This document shows positions 1-10,200 of a stretch of DNA of 64,000 nucleotides, in pieces. The stretch is from a bacterium (lineage in GTDB: Bacteria > Electryoneota > JAOADG01): assembly GCA_026417415.1 (NCBI GenBank), contig JAOADG010000012.1, forward strand, positions 55,836 to 119,835. The letters are read 5' to 3'. The translations under genes were made by a program, and so were the position numbers. How positions within the stretch are numbered: the stretch's first letter is position 1; each line of letters starts with the position of its first letter. The notes below the pieces were generated by a model, which did no database searches, had not been told where the DNA came from, and saw only the letters and a list, made by a program, of their open reading frames with translations.

Positions 1-1
1 A

Positions 2-1105
2 TTGGCAATTGGTGTATCGCGAAGAGTGGTTGATTTTCGCGAACGGAAGAGATTAAAAAGTTTAGCATCTGAGTTAAGGCCTGAAGGTTGTGGATTAATC
101 ATAAGAACGGTAGCTGAAAATAAGCCAGAAGATTTGATTCGTAAAGACGTTGAATCGCTCCATAAGTTTTGGAAAATGATTGAAGCAAAGGCCAATCATT
201 CAACCCCACCAACACTCATTTACAAAGATGTATCGGTTTCTGATTCCGTTATTCGAGATTTGTTTACTTCGGATATCGATCGGTTTGTGGTAGATAGTAA
301 AGCTTTGTATCGCCAAACGGAGGAATACTTACGTAACGTCGCACCAAATTTATTGGATAGGTTAAGTTTATATACCGGGAAGGTGCCTATTTTTGATGCT
401 TATCGGATAGAAGCAGAAATTGAAAAATCACTTATGAGAAAAGTGTGGTTAAAAGGTGGTGGATACATCATCATTGATCACACAGAAGCATTGATCACAA
501 TAGATGTCAATAGTGGAAAATTTGTTGGAAAAAAGAATCACGAAGAAAATAGTTTACAAGTCAACATTCAAGCAGCAAGAGAAATTTGTCGTCAATTAAG
601 GTTAAGAGATATTGGTGGACAGATAGTGATAGATTTTATAGATATGAATGATGAAAGAAATAAAAGAAAAGTTGAAGAAGAAATGAGACGTGAGTTAAAA
701 CGTGATCGTGCAAAAACAGATTTTGAACCGATTAGTCGTTTTGGATTGATGCAAATGACCCGACAACGGATAAAGCCCTCTTTAATTTTTACCTACAATC
801 AACCTTGTCCAATGTGTGAGGGGTCTGGGCTTATTGCTTCCAAGGAAACAGTGGTCATTCAAATTGATCGTTGGTTAAAGCGATTTCGTGCAACATCAAA
901 AGAATTAAGATTAAAAATCACTGTCCATCCAGACATCTATGGATTTTTAACAGGGGGAATAAAAAGCCAAATCAATCAAATGATGTGGCATCACAAAATC
1001 TTTATTACCTTAGTTGCGGATGCTACATTAAAAATTCACCAATTTCAAGTATATAGTTACAAACAAAAAAGAGATATCACTGAAGATTTCTTACAATCGG
1101 TGTGA
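2..1105 (+). CDS. rng: Ribonuclease G/E family, 5'-truncated by the window edge
   Basis: RNase E/G family endoribonuclease that processes and degrades RNA (16S rRNA 5' end, mRNA). The 367 visible codons are the catalytic part; the N-terminal S1 region lies before the window, and the first in-frame TTG is not a believable start. The two Mg-binding aspartates are seen in ITIDVNSGK (D168 of the visible part) and VIDFIDM (D211). The zinc-link cysteines are in CPMCEGSG (269-272). It ends about 100 residues after the zinc link with no long acidic or arginine-rich tail, so it is RNase G-like rather than a full RNase E. A weak hairpin follows. Family certain, G versus E subtype likely. Confidence 0.93.
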   Translation: MAIGVSRRVVDFRERKRLKSLASELRPEGCGLIIRTVAENKPEDLIRKDVESLHKFWKMIEAKANHSTPPTLIYKDVSVSDSVIRDLFTSDIDRFVVDSKALYRQTEEYLRNVAPNLLDRLSLYTGKVPIFDAYRIEAEIEKSLMRKVWLKGGGYIIIDHTEALITIDVNSGKFVGKKNHEENSLQVNIQAAREICRQLRLRDIGGQIVIDFIDMNDERNKRKVEEEMRRELKRDRAKTDFEPISRFGLMQMTRQRIKPSLIFTYNQPCPMCEGSGLIASKETVVIQIDRWLKRFRATSKELRLKITVHPDIYGFLTGGIKSQINQMMWHHKIFITLVADATLKIHQFQVYSYKQKRDITEDFLQSV

Positions 1106-1128
1106 TATTATCAAATCATAGACAATAG

Positions 1129-1153
1129 CCATAAAACAATAGCAGTTTTATGG
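1129..1153 (+). terminator. Weak hairpin after RNase G
   Basis: CCATAAAAC / GTTTTATGG arms of 9 bp with a 7-nt loop, followed by TTTACAATATA rather than a true T-run. It sits between the RNase G stop and the next ribosome binding site. Possibly a weak terminator. Confidence 0.35.
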
Positions 1154-1196
1154 TTTACAATATACATTAGTTCATAGATTTCTAAGGAGGCGGTTT

Positions 1197-3548
1197 ATGA
1201 AAAAAGAAAGGTTGATCCTTTTCATCCTCTTTTGTTTGATCTATTCTTTAGGGGTTTCCGCTGAATTTGAATTATCACAAAATGTTCCTGTAAATGCAAT
1301 TCGTAACCTTGAAATACAATATCTTCCCAATCCCATAGATGAAACGAATGACACTTTATTATACCATTGGAATTTTACTACTCCTTCTGGTTGGACTTTT
1401 TACGATGCATCCAACTTACCTCCTTATTGGCATCCCGATACCGTTCCGGGACGTGGAAATGACAGTGCTTGGTGGTGTGGTACCAGAGAGTTTAGAGGAT
1501 ATGGAAACTACTGGAATCAAGTAGTACAAACTCCGATGTTGGATCTTAGCGCGACCACCAATCCTATTTTAGCATGCAAACTTTGGGTATCCGTAGAAAA
1601 CGGAAATTATGATGGTGTGACCTTATGGATTTCTACAAACGGAGGAAATTCATTTTCGGTGATAAACAATGTGAATCCGCCATACAATGCCAATAATCTA
1701 AATGCAGCATCAAGTTTGGTATGGAACTATGGAAACAATATTCCCGGTTATTCAGGTGAGACGTATGGATATCGTGTAGTCACTGCAAACTTAGTTAACT
1801 TCCGACAAGATTCGGTTATTGTACGATGGACCTTACTATCCGATCGTGCAATATCCTCAGAAACCAGAGATACCATGCGAGGCGCGTACTTAGATTCAAT
1901 CCGAATTTCCGATGGTGCAAACTTGTTGTTTGTAGATGATGGAAATCAAATGAATGCAAATAGTTTACAGCCGATACCGACGTGGGGTTTCGGTGTCTAT
2001 TGGACCTGGTCAAATGCACAATATGTTTCTGCACCTACAGCAGCCAACTGTGATGATGATATGCCCAATCAAGCAAGTTGTCTTGTGAGTCCACCCATTC
2101 AATTACCAAATATGGCAACGTATTTTCGGTTTCAAGTAAGATGTGATATGCCTGATTCTACTCATGCTGGAAGTAATTATCTAAGGGATTACTATCGTGT
2201 AGAACTGATGGGTCCTGATTCGGTTTGGAGATGGGTAATTTCTGATTATTCAAGAGGTGGTTATGGTTATCCCAATTGGTATGACTACGGACCGGGTTCG
2301 CCTTACAATGGTAACCTACAATTGAATCTTTCTGCTTATGCTGGTCAAACAATTAGATTAAGATGGAAAGCAATTACTGATTACGACAACAATCCAAGTG
2401 GTACAGGATTATGGATTGATGATGTACGCATTTATGGTACCGATGCACCTTTATATCAACTGATGCCATTGGAATTGAGAATTCCTTTTCCTACCACTTT
2501 AGGAAGAGATTTAACACAAACTCCATTTGTACGTATTAAAAATATCGGAGCAGGAAATCTTACTAACCTTCAATGGGCACTCCGTTTAGATAATGAGCAA
2601 TTTATCCAACAACCACCAATACCACTTTTACAAGCAGATAGTATTCGTTCTTATTCATTCAACTTAGAATTAGATACTGTTCGTTCATTTTATCCGGCTG
2701 TACGATTTATTCTTCCTAATGATTCAGTTGTATTTCAAGAATATGATGAAGTAATTATTCGGTCTCCGAACTATTATGAATTGGGTTATGATACAAGACA
2801 TTTTTGGATTGGAGATACTATGCCCAGTGGACGAAGTATCGCTGTTCGTTTTCAACCCTCTTCAGAAAACTTCCTTGGAAACTTTAATGTGGTTCAGGCA
2901 CGATTTGCTACAATGGGGGATCAAAGTGGAGCAGTGCATTTGAAAATTATGTCTGCTTCTGGAGCAAGACCCGGTTCTACTTTATTAGACACCATTGTTG
3001 TATGTACTCCAGGAAATCCAAATCGTGCCAAGTGGTATGAGTTTAATGTAGAAGGAAGACCTGAGGGAATGAATCGATCGGGTGTAATTTGGGTAGTATT
3101 AGATAGAGTTGCAGGTCAACCGTTACCGTTATTTGCTTGTGATACTATTACCTATGGAATTCAGAAAACGTATACTTGGCTTGGTGGAACTTCCACACCA
3201 TCCCAACACAATCGTGATGTTGCAGTCAGATTAGTGATCCAATGGCCATACAACGATGTGAATTCAAATGTAGAAAATATACTTCCCAATACATTTCAGA
3301 TATCTACGTATCCTAATCCAATGAATTCTATAACCAATTGTGTACTCACTCTTCCGAAGTCAGATGAAGTAAACATGAATGTATATTCAATAGATGGAAG
3401 AAAGGTGGATCAATTGTTCAAAGGTAAGTTACATGCAGGGAAACACACTTTTCAATGGAATGCGTTCAAGCAAACAAGTGGAATGTATTTTATCGTTGCA
3501 ACGAATTCTCACGAGATGAGAGTATCCAAATTGATTTTACTGAAATAA
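1197..3548 (+). CDS. Secreted protein with jelly-roll domains and type IX sorting domain
   Basis: 783-residue exported protein. AAGGAGG stands just before the ATG, and residues 1-22 form a signal peptide ending ...LGVSA. Two jelly-roll (MAM / immune-inhibitor-A-like) domains can be read at about 85-235 and 245-415; the second ends in the usual WIDDVRIYG strand. A domain of unknown type follows. The last 80 or so residues, from YPNPMNS through NVYSIDGRKV to the terminal KLILLK, match the Por/type IX secretion C-terminal sorting domain. The protein is therefore probably carried across the outer membrane and anchored or released there. No protease active site is evident, so the role could be adhesion or binding. 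Confidence 0.85.
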   Translation: MKKERLILFILFCLIYSLGVSAEFELSQNVPVNAIRNLEIQYLPNPIDETNDTLLYHWNFTTPSGWTFYDASNLPPYWHPDTVPGRGNDSAWWCGTREFRGYGNYWNQVVQTPMLDLSATTNPILACKLWVSVENGNYDGVTLWISTNGGNSFSVINNVNPPYNANNLNAASSLVWNYGNNIPGYSGETYGYRVVTANLVNFRQDSVIVRWTLLSDRAISSETRDTMRGAYLDSIRISDGANLLFVDDGNQMNANSLQPIPTWGFGVYWTWSNAQYVSAPTAANCDDDMPNQASCLVSPPIQLPNMATYFRFQVRCDMPDSTHAGSNYLRDYYRVELMGPDSVWRWVISDYSRGGYGYPNWYDYGPGSPYNGNLQLNLSAYAGQTIRLRWKAITDYDNNPSGTGLWIDDVRIYGTDAPLYQLMPLELRIPFPTTLGRDLTQTPFVRIKNIGAGNLTNLQWALRLDNEQFIQQPPIPLLQADSIRSYSFNLELDTVRSFYPAVRFILPNDSVVFQEYDEVIIRSPNYYELGYDTRHFWIGDTMPSGRSIAVRFQPSSENFLGNFNVVQARFATMGDQSGAVHLKIMSASGARPGSTLLDTIVVCTPGNPNRAKWYEFNVEGRPEGMNRSGVIWVVLDRVAGQPLPLFACDTITYGIQKTYTWLGGTSTPSQHNRDVAVRLVIQWPYNDVNSNVENILPNTFQISTYPNPMNSITNCVLTLPKSDEVNMNVYSIDGRKVDQLFKGKLHAGKHTFQWNAFKQTSGMYFIVATNSHEMRVSKLILLK

Positions 3549-3562
3549 AAGAAAGGATCTTT

Positions 3563-3877
3563 ATGTCAACCAATATTCCAACCCCTCCACAAGGACAAAT
3601 TACTATTGAATTAGATGAAACTACAGGTCAAGGCATCTATTCCAATCTGGTTTTAATTGTTCACTCCAATGCTGAGTTTGTGCTTGACTTTACAAAAGTT
3701 TTACCGGGATTACCAAAAGCAAAGGTGCAATCAAGAGTGATTCTTGCGCCACCACATGCGAAGGCACTTCTTAATGCGTTAAAAGAAAATATTCAAAAGT
3801 ATGAAGAACAATTTGGTGAGATTACTTTACCCGGAGCACCAAACGATAAGCAATTTGGATTCAAAGTGAACCAGTGA
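3563..3877 (+). CDS. DUF3467 family protein
   Basis: 104-residue soluble protein of the DUF3467 family. The family is recognised from the run GIYSNLVLIVHSNAEFVLDF and the ILAPPHAKALLNAL helix that follows. The start was set at this ATG because GAAAGGA lies 8 bases before it; the frame is open further upstream but overlaps the previous gene. No signal peptide. It begins 14 bases after the type IX cargo gene, so the two are probably co-transcribed. Function unknown in the family. Confidence 0.85.
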   Translation: MSTNIPTPPQGQITIELDETTGQGIYSNLVLIVHSNAEFVLDFTKVLPGLPKAKVQSRVILAPPHAKALLNALKENIQKYEEQFGEITLPGAPNDKQFGFKVNQ

Positions 3878-3907
3878 ACGTGACGAATGGATAATCATTT
3901 GAATAGA

Positions 3908-4828
3908 TTATCGTAATCCAAACATCGCACGTAAGATATACCCTGCAATAGCAGGGTTTTCTTTTAATCTGCGTATGCTATAAGCATACCATTTTTCTCC
4001 AAATGGAACATACATTCGGAGTGGATGTCCTTGCTGAACAATTCTATCTCCTAATTCAGGCAAAACGCCTAACAACATCTGGAATTCATATTTTTCTTTA
4101 GGGATGGATCGTTTTTCTATTTGTTGAATTGAGTAACGGATTAATACTTCATCGTGAGTAGCAATTCCTACAGAAATATCGTGATCTAAAAGTGAATCAA
4201 GACAGCGTTTGAAATTGGTTCTAATTTCTTCTCGCCCTTTATAAGCAATGCTCTCTGGTTCTACGTAAATTCCTTTACAAAGTCGAATATGTTTTCCAGC
4301 ATCGGCTAGTGTATGACTCATTAAAGAGGAAAGGTTTTCAATGTCATTGAGTGTTCTACGAAGGTATGCTTGCAATACTACCCCCACATTGGTAAAACCA
4401 CTAGCACGCAATTGTCTATAAAGTTCTAGTGTGGAATCAGTATAAGGAGAATCTTCCATATCAATTCTAACAAAAGTATTTTTTTCCCGTGCTGAAGTTA
4501 ACAACTTTTGGTAGATATGAAAGGCGTGTTGAAAATCAATACCTAAACCCATTTGGGTTGGTTTAACGGAGACATTTCCTTGAAGTTGTTCAAATTGAAT
4601 TGCTTCTAAAACGCGCAAATATTCTTCGGCTGCAGCATCTGCTTCGGTCAAATCTTGGATGTGTTCACCAAGCACATCAATGGTTACTTGACGACCTTTT
4701 GAATTTTGTTGTTTACTTTCACGGATGGCATCTTCTAATCTGGGTCCAGCGATATAGCGTTTTGCAACAGCATAAACAAGGGATTTAGGGAGTAAAGGGA
4801 GCATTTTAACAACCAATGAATTTAGCAT
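3908..4828 (-). CDS. Proline dehydrogenase
   Basis: FAD-dependent proline dehydrogenase, which oxidises proline to pyrroline-5-carboxylate, the first step of proline catabolism. At 306 residues it is the short monofunctional type, not the bifunctional PutA. Motifs in order: RIDMEDSPYTD, VVLQAYLRRT, RLCKGIY (family RLVKGAY), IATHDE, FQMLLGV and the C-terminal YVPFGEKWYAYSIRRLKENP. No pyrroline-5-carboxylate dehydrogenase gene is nearby. The ATG is preceded by GGAGGATAA on the minus strand. Monocistronic, convergent with the DUF3467 gene. Confidence 0.93.
   Translation of the reverse strand: MLNSLVVKMLPLLPKSLVYAVAKRYIAGPRLEDAIRESKQQNSKGRQVTIDVLGEHIQDLTEADAAAEEYLRVLEAIQFEQLQGNVSVKPTQMGLGIDFQHAFHIYQKLLTSAREKNTFVRIDMEDSPYTDSTLELYRQLRASGFTNVGVVLQAYLRRTLNDIENLSSLMSHTLADAGKHIRLCKGIYVEPESIAYKGREEIRTNFKRCLDSLLDHDISVGIATHDEVLIRYSIQQIEKRSIPKEKYEFQMLLGVLPELGDRIVQQGHPLRMYVPFGEKWYAYSIRRLKENPAIAGYILRAMFGLR
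3941..3960 (+). terminator. Terminator of the DUF3467 gene inside the convergent gene
   Basis: CCCTGC-AATA-GCAGGG followed by TTTTCTTTT on the plus strand. The hairpin lies within the last codons of the proline dehydrogenase gene on the opposite strand. Confidence 0.5.
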
Positions 4829-5543
4829 TTATCCTCCAAGGTGATTCCATCGGTATTCGGTAAGATCATAGAAGAATTGCATATTGTGGATTGAAATGTG
4901 TGGGTGCTGGTTAATCAATACGTTCCAAGTAAAATATGCAAATTTTAATCAAACGAAGCAAAAAGCATTGATTCCATAGATATACAATGCAAAGAATGAG
5001 TCAATCACTTTTATTAAAAGGATAGCGAAGTGAATGTTGACAGTAGATTGCAAGGAGAAGATGAAAAAGTAACTCTTAACTAAGTATGTAAAAACTCAAA
5101 AACAAAAAATCTTTTCACACGGATCATTCATTGATTGTTGGTTGGCGACAGCATCAACAAAAGAACTTCAAAAAACTGTGCAACAACGATTTTCAAGTGC
5201 CGTGATACTGAAAAGCATCCTATTGGAAAGCGCAAGCAAATTATCATGATCAGTTGCATTAAAAACTCTTTTTGAATAACTGCTCAAAGTTTAACAAGGA
5301 TTACTTTTCAATTTTCGGATTTCTTCAAAATCTCTGTGAGTAAAACTCTTTGAGGTATTCTATCCCTCTAAGAGTATTTCACCCCATTTCTCCTTTTTCA
5401 AACGATTTTTCAAACGATGAATTTTGATTCAAACGGAGATTTTACTCGTTTTAAACAATTCTTTCACTGCAATTCAAACGATAGGGTGTCATCTTGTAAG
5501 CGAAATAGGTTGAAAAAGACCTAATCAGCAAAAGGAGAAAAAC
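4829..5543. other. 715-bp gene-free region between divergent genes
   Basis: I find no convincing coding frame or RNA fold here. It must hold the promoters of proline dehydrogenase (minus) and of the cluster beginning at 5544 (plus). The last 150 bases carry four TTCAAACG-type repeats, listed separately. The length is unusual for this densely packed window. Confidence 0.6.
5397..5482 (+). repeat. Four TTCAAACGAT direct repeats upstream of the 5544 cluster
   Basis: Copies at 5397-5406, 5409-5418 and 5473-5482 are exact TTCAAACGAT; 5428-5437 is TTCAAACGGA. All are in the same orientation, 60-150 bp before the start codon of the first cluster gene. The spacing (12, 19, 45) is irregular, which fits operator half-sites better than a tandem satellite. 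Confidence 0.6.
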
Positions 5544-7229
5544 ATGATTTATTCAAGAATTAGTTCCGGGTTAGAATTCCTTGATGCGACCTATGGTGGA
5601 TTGTACTCCAATCGGAGTTATTTGTTAAGAGGACCCTCGCAATCAGGGAGAACTACTGCTGCACTTCAATTTTTATTGGCAGGGGTAGAAAACAATGAAG
5701 CCGGTATTCTCATTTCTAGCGATCGAATTGAGAATGTCATTTTGAAAGCAGAATCCGTTGGTTTGTCTTTAGAAAATTATTTAATGGACAATCGTTTGAT
5801 TTTAATGGAATATCCAAAAGACATTATCAACGGTCGTTTTCAATTGGGTGGGATAATCCATCTATTGGGAGAGATAGAAAGGTATATCAACAATTATGGA
5901 TGTAGCAGAATCGTTTTTGATACCATTATACCACTTCTATCTAAAGCGAGAGAACCTCATTTAACCAACTATGTGTATTCATTGATGAATTCTCTGGATG
6001 CGTTGCATGGTACGATATTGGTGACTTCGGGTGAACCAAACAGTCCGGTTGCTACCAGAATTACAGAGTTGTTAGAAGATGCAGTTGTCGGTTCATTTGT
6101 ATTGAGTTCAATTCCTTTAAGACAAGGAACGCAAAAGACCTTTTCTGTTCATAAAATGATTAATCCATTGTTTCCACCACAAACCTTCAAAATCAAATTT
6201 GAATATGGGACAGGAATTGTACTTGATGAATCTGGTATTGCTGCAGAAATGGGAAGCGAATCCCTGACTCATGTCAATATCCAAGAAATTCCTTTACATA
6301 TAGCAGTGTTAGATCGAGATGAAGACACACAATCTTATTTAGAAGATATCTTTGCAAAGGGTAGTCATGTGGTGTTGGTAGAGAGTGAAGAAGAGTTGTT
6401 ATCCCAACATTTGTTATTGGATTATGACGTGGTCTTAATAAACACCCGTTGTGCACCCAACTGGCATCAAATTGTTCCAGTGGTAAGAGAAGCAAACCCT
6501 AAACAACCAATTTATATCATTTCTGAAAGTCGCGTAGGATCAATTAGTTATCAAGCGGTCAAACAAATTGGTGCAGATGGATTGTTTTATAAACCGATGG
6601 CAAAGCAAGATGTATTAAAGGCGATTGAAAAAGCATTCCGCACTTATGGAATTTTGGATGATATCATTGAGAAGCGCTTGCGTTCACCATTAACCAATAT
6701 GCCGGTTGATTTTGAATCTCCTGCGATAATGGGCGATCAAGTCGTAGTAGAGCAAACAACCAAAACAGGAAATTTAATTACCTTAGCCGTTTTCAAAGAG
6801 CAAGTCCAACTCCAAATTTTGAAAAGCAATCAAGGTTCCTACAAATCCTCTTTTGCTTTAGTTTCCTTCCGAATGATTAGTACACCCGAAATTACCAAAT
6901 TGCCAAATCTACCGTTGGGATTAGAACTAGTGAAAAAGGTGGCTAATATCATCAGTGTTTCTTTAAGAGGTGCAAATGATCGTGCATGTAGAAGTATGGA
7001 CAAAGTGATTGTTTTGCTTGAAGATTGTGATAAAGAAGGAGCAGAAGCATTTGTAAAGCGAGTGTTCCATGAAATGAAATCAGAGATTCAAGCCAAACTT
7101 AATATCCAAATTGGTAAACATCTGATGATTTCTAATGCGATTGCTATTTATCCAAAAGACGGGTCAGATGTGCAAACGCTGATTTCCCACGTGACAGATC
7201 ATTCCAGAAACTTTAAACTGATTAACTAA
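5544..7229 (+). CDS. KaiC-like ATPase fused to pseudo-receiver and degenerate GGDEF-like domain
   Basis: 561 residues in three parts. Residues 1-235 resemble a RecA/KaiC-superfamily ATPase: Walker A GPSQSGRTT (30-38) and a Walker B-like strand RIVFDT (D126). Residues 250-365 have the fold pattern of a response-regulator receiver. The acidic pair (DRDE) and the conserved lysine (K350) are kept, but the phospho-acceptor position reads VVLINT, with N300 in place of Asp. Residues about 435-555 look like a GGDEF domain in which the signature is SMDKV (484-488), so no diguanylate cyclase activity is expected; the later SNAIAIYPKDGSD strand fits the family. AAAGGAG precedes the ATG. First gene of the exopolysaccharide-type cluster, ending 10 bases before the next gene. 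Probably a regulator of it, by inference. Confidence 0.75.
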   Translation: MIYSRISSGLEFLDATYGGLYSNRSYLLRGPSQSGRTTAALQFLLAGVENNEAGILISSDRIENVILKAESVGLSLENYLMDNRLILMEYPKDIINGRFQLGGIIHLLGEIERYINNYGCSRIVFDTIIPLLSKAREPHLTNYVYSLMNSLDALHGTILVTSGEPNSPVATRITELLEDAVVGSFVLSSIPLRQGTQKTFSVHKMINPLFPPQTFKIKFEYGTGIVLDESGIAAEMGSESLTHVNIQEIPLHIAVLDRDEDTQSYLEDIFAKGSHVVLVESEEELLSQHLLLDYDVVLINTRCAPNWHQIVPVVREANPKQPIYIISESRVGSISYQAVKQIGADGLFYKPMAKQDVLKAIEKAFRTYGILDDIIEKRLRSPLTNMPVDFESPAIMGDQVVVEQTTKTGNLITLAVFKEQVQLQILKSNQGSYKSSFALVSFRMISTPEITKLPNLPLGLELVKKVANIISVSLRGANDRACRSMDKVIVLLEDCDKEGAEAFVKRVFHEMKSEIQAKLNIQIGKHLMISNAIAIYPKDGSDVQTLISHVTDHSRNFKLIN

Positions 7230-7239
7230 AGGTAATTTT

Positions 7240-10200
7240 ATGCGCTCGTGGATAGTCGTGTTCATAATAGGTATCGGATTGGCTTCAATCGTTAAAGCAG
7301 AAAGCCCTGAAGACATCCTATACAATGCAAAACAATTGAGATATGAAGGCATCTTAATCGAATCCGCATCGTTGTATGAAAAGTATCTTTTGCAAAATCC
7401 CAATGATGTTGAAGTCCGTTTTGAGTTCATTGAGTTACTGGAAATGTTAAAACAGAAAGAAAAAGTCATTGCACAGGTAAGAATACTTCGTAAGCAAGTT
7501 CCCAATGATCCACGGTTGGAAAAGTATTCAGAATTGCTGATTAGTACGAAAAAGGAAGCAATTGAGTCCAAGGTGAAAGAATTTGAAAACTATGTGAGCA
7601 GCCCTAATCCAAATCCGAAAACAGTTCTTGACTATGCACGATACTGCGCAAGTAGCGGATTGGTTGTAAGAGCATTTGAATTGTACCAACAATATTTGAG
7701 ATTAAGACCAAACGATGATCGGATAAAACTTGAGTTTGCGCAACATTTGGGTTGGAACAATCGTTTCTCTGAATCGGAAGAGTGGTTAAATGAAATCCTA
7801 AAAAACAATCCCAATAACGTTGAGGCGAGAATGTTTTTGGCAGACATTAAGTACTGGCAAGGTTTTGATGATGATGCTTTACGTCAATATGAAACTGTCC
7901 TCAAAATTGCACCGAAAAATAACCGCGCTCTTGATGCAATAACGAGAATTAAAAAATCAAGCGGCTATCAAGAGAGAAAGTTGATTGCTGAAGCAAAAAA
8001 TAATCCTGAAGGACAAGCATTAATTTCTTTAGCAAAATTCTATTACTCAGTGGATCGCTTTTACGAAGCAGATTCTTTACTAAAGTTACGTCTCCAAAGA
8101 ATTCCAGATGATCGTGAAGCAAAAAAATTGTACAACGAAATGCAGGAAAATAGAAAGGTATTTTTTCAAAGGAAGATCAAAGATTTAGAAAATGCACTAA
8201 TTCAAAATCCTAACGATGCTTCCACCATTTTACAACTGGCAAGATTACACAGTGCAAACGCAAATTTCTCAAGAGCGATAGAACTCTACGACAAGTATCT
8301 TTCAATTACAGGTGATGATTTCAATATACAACTAGAACGAGCGAATGTATTGAATTGGAATGGAGATTATGCAAATGCAATTCAAGAATACCTCGATGTA
8401 TTGTCCCACCAACCGGATAATCGTAGTGCAAAAGTTGGTTTAGCATTTGCACAATTGTACCTAAACCAAAATTTAGAGGAAGTAGAATCATTATTCCAAG
8501 ATGAATTAAAACAAAATCCCAAAGATTTAGAAGTAAAACTCGGTTATGCAGAAGTGTTGTATAAACAAGGAAAGTTTGATCAAGCAAGAAAGATGTTCAA
8601 AGAGATCGTTGAAGTAGATACTGCAAATGTAACAGCAAAAAAAGCATTACTTGCAATGGATACGGATCTATCGCCTATGATTTATCAAGCAGAAAATGTA
8701 GTTCGATCCAATCCATCGGACCTACAAGCCAAAAAGCGTTTATTAGGTTTGTACTTGGATGTTCATCGCTTTTTTGAAGCGGAAATTTTGCTCAATGAAT
8801 TACTGAAAAATTCACCCAATGATCCATACTTAAAATCCATGCAAAATGAAATTAATCAGTATAAAAAATCGTACGCCTTAGATGAGTTGAAGAATATAAA
8901 ACTCCAAATTCAGTTATATCCAAACGATACATCCTATAGAATAAAGTATGCCCAGTTGTTGACTTTGGCAGGAAATTTCAAAGAAGCATCAGAACAGTAC
9001 CGTTTATTAATTGAACGTGAACCGAATAATCCTCAACATTACCTACAGTTAGGTGAAATTTACATTGCACAAAAAAAATTAAATGAAGCGCAATGGGTGT
9101 ATCAAGGTTTAATTGAAAGATTTCCAACGAATACGGACTATCGTGCAAAGTATGCACAACTCTTGGCATGGGATGGAAAAAACGACGCTGCATTGGTGGA
9201 ATATGAGCAAACATTAGCGATGAATCCAAACTCTGTAACAGCATTAGTCGGTTTAGCCAATACATACAAATGGCGTGGGGATAGTTACAATGCGTACGAA
9301 TACTACCAAAAGGCCTTGGCGATTGATCCACAAAATACTGAAGCAATCAATGGACTCAAATCTTTACGAAATGTATTTATTCAAGGGTTGCAAACCTATG
9401 CAAGAGGGCTTCACGACAATAATGGATATCGTTACAATGAATACGGTTCTGAATTCATCGCACACATCTCGATCAATACCCAAGTGTCTATAGGAAGTGG
9501 TTCAATAAACTTTTCACAAGATGGTTTTAGAGAATTGGGATGGTCTATCAATTCTAAGCTTAAATACAATTTTAGCCGATTTACATCGGCGTCTGTTGAA
9601 TCCAAGTTTTTCCAATTTAAAAACCGATACACCAATTCCTTAGCAGTAAATCTTATGCATGATTTTTCTGGAATAAACGAACTCAAAGGTTTAACCATTC
9701 ACTTACTTTACAACTATGGAGATGCTGTATTTGAACTCGGTTCACTGCAAAATTTACAAACTTGGACTGAAAAATTGATCACAGAAAAAATATCAAGTCA
9801 TATCGTTTACCAAATGGACACATCCACTACCTTAGAAGGTAAAGTAGATTACATTTCAATTTCTGATAGGAACTCTCGTACTGATCTATGGTCTGAAATT
9901 GGTTACAAAATTAGTCCGATCTTAACGATCGGTGGAAGGTACGATTGGGTCTCCTCACCTGATACTGGTAAAATAGGTGGATATTGGGCGCCTAAAAACT
10001 ATGCATCAATTACTGGTTGGATAAAACTGGCAAATCAACTGGATAGGTTCAATTACGAAGTGAAATTGAATTTGGGTCAAGTGATGAATACAAAAAATAC
10101 TATAAGCACAACTCAAGCAAAACTTGGTTACAAAATGGTAGAATGGTTAACAACAGATTTTTCTTATTTCCATCTTCGAACGATACGATTGGATGGAAAG

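Noticed and set aside
5036..5041. TTGACA hexamer in the gene-free region
   Set aside because: No TATAAT-like box at 16-18 bases downstream; the region there reads GATGAA.
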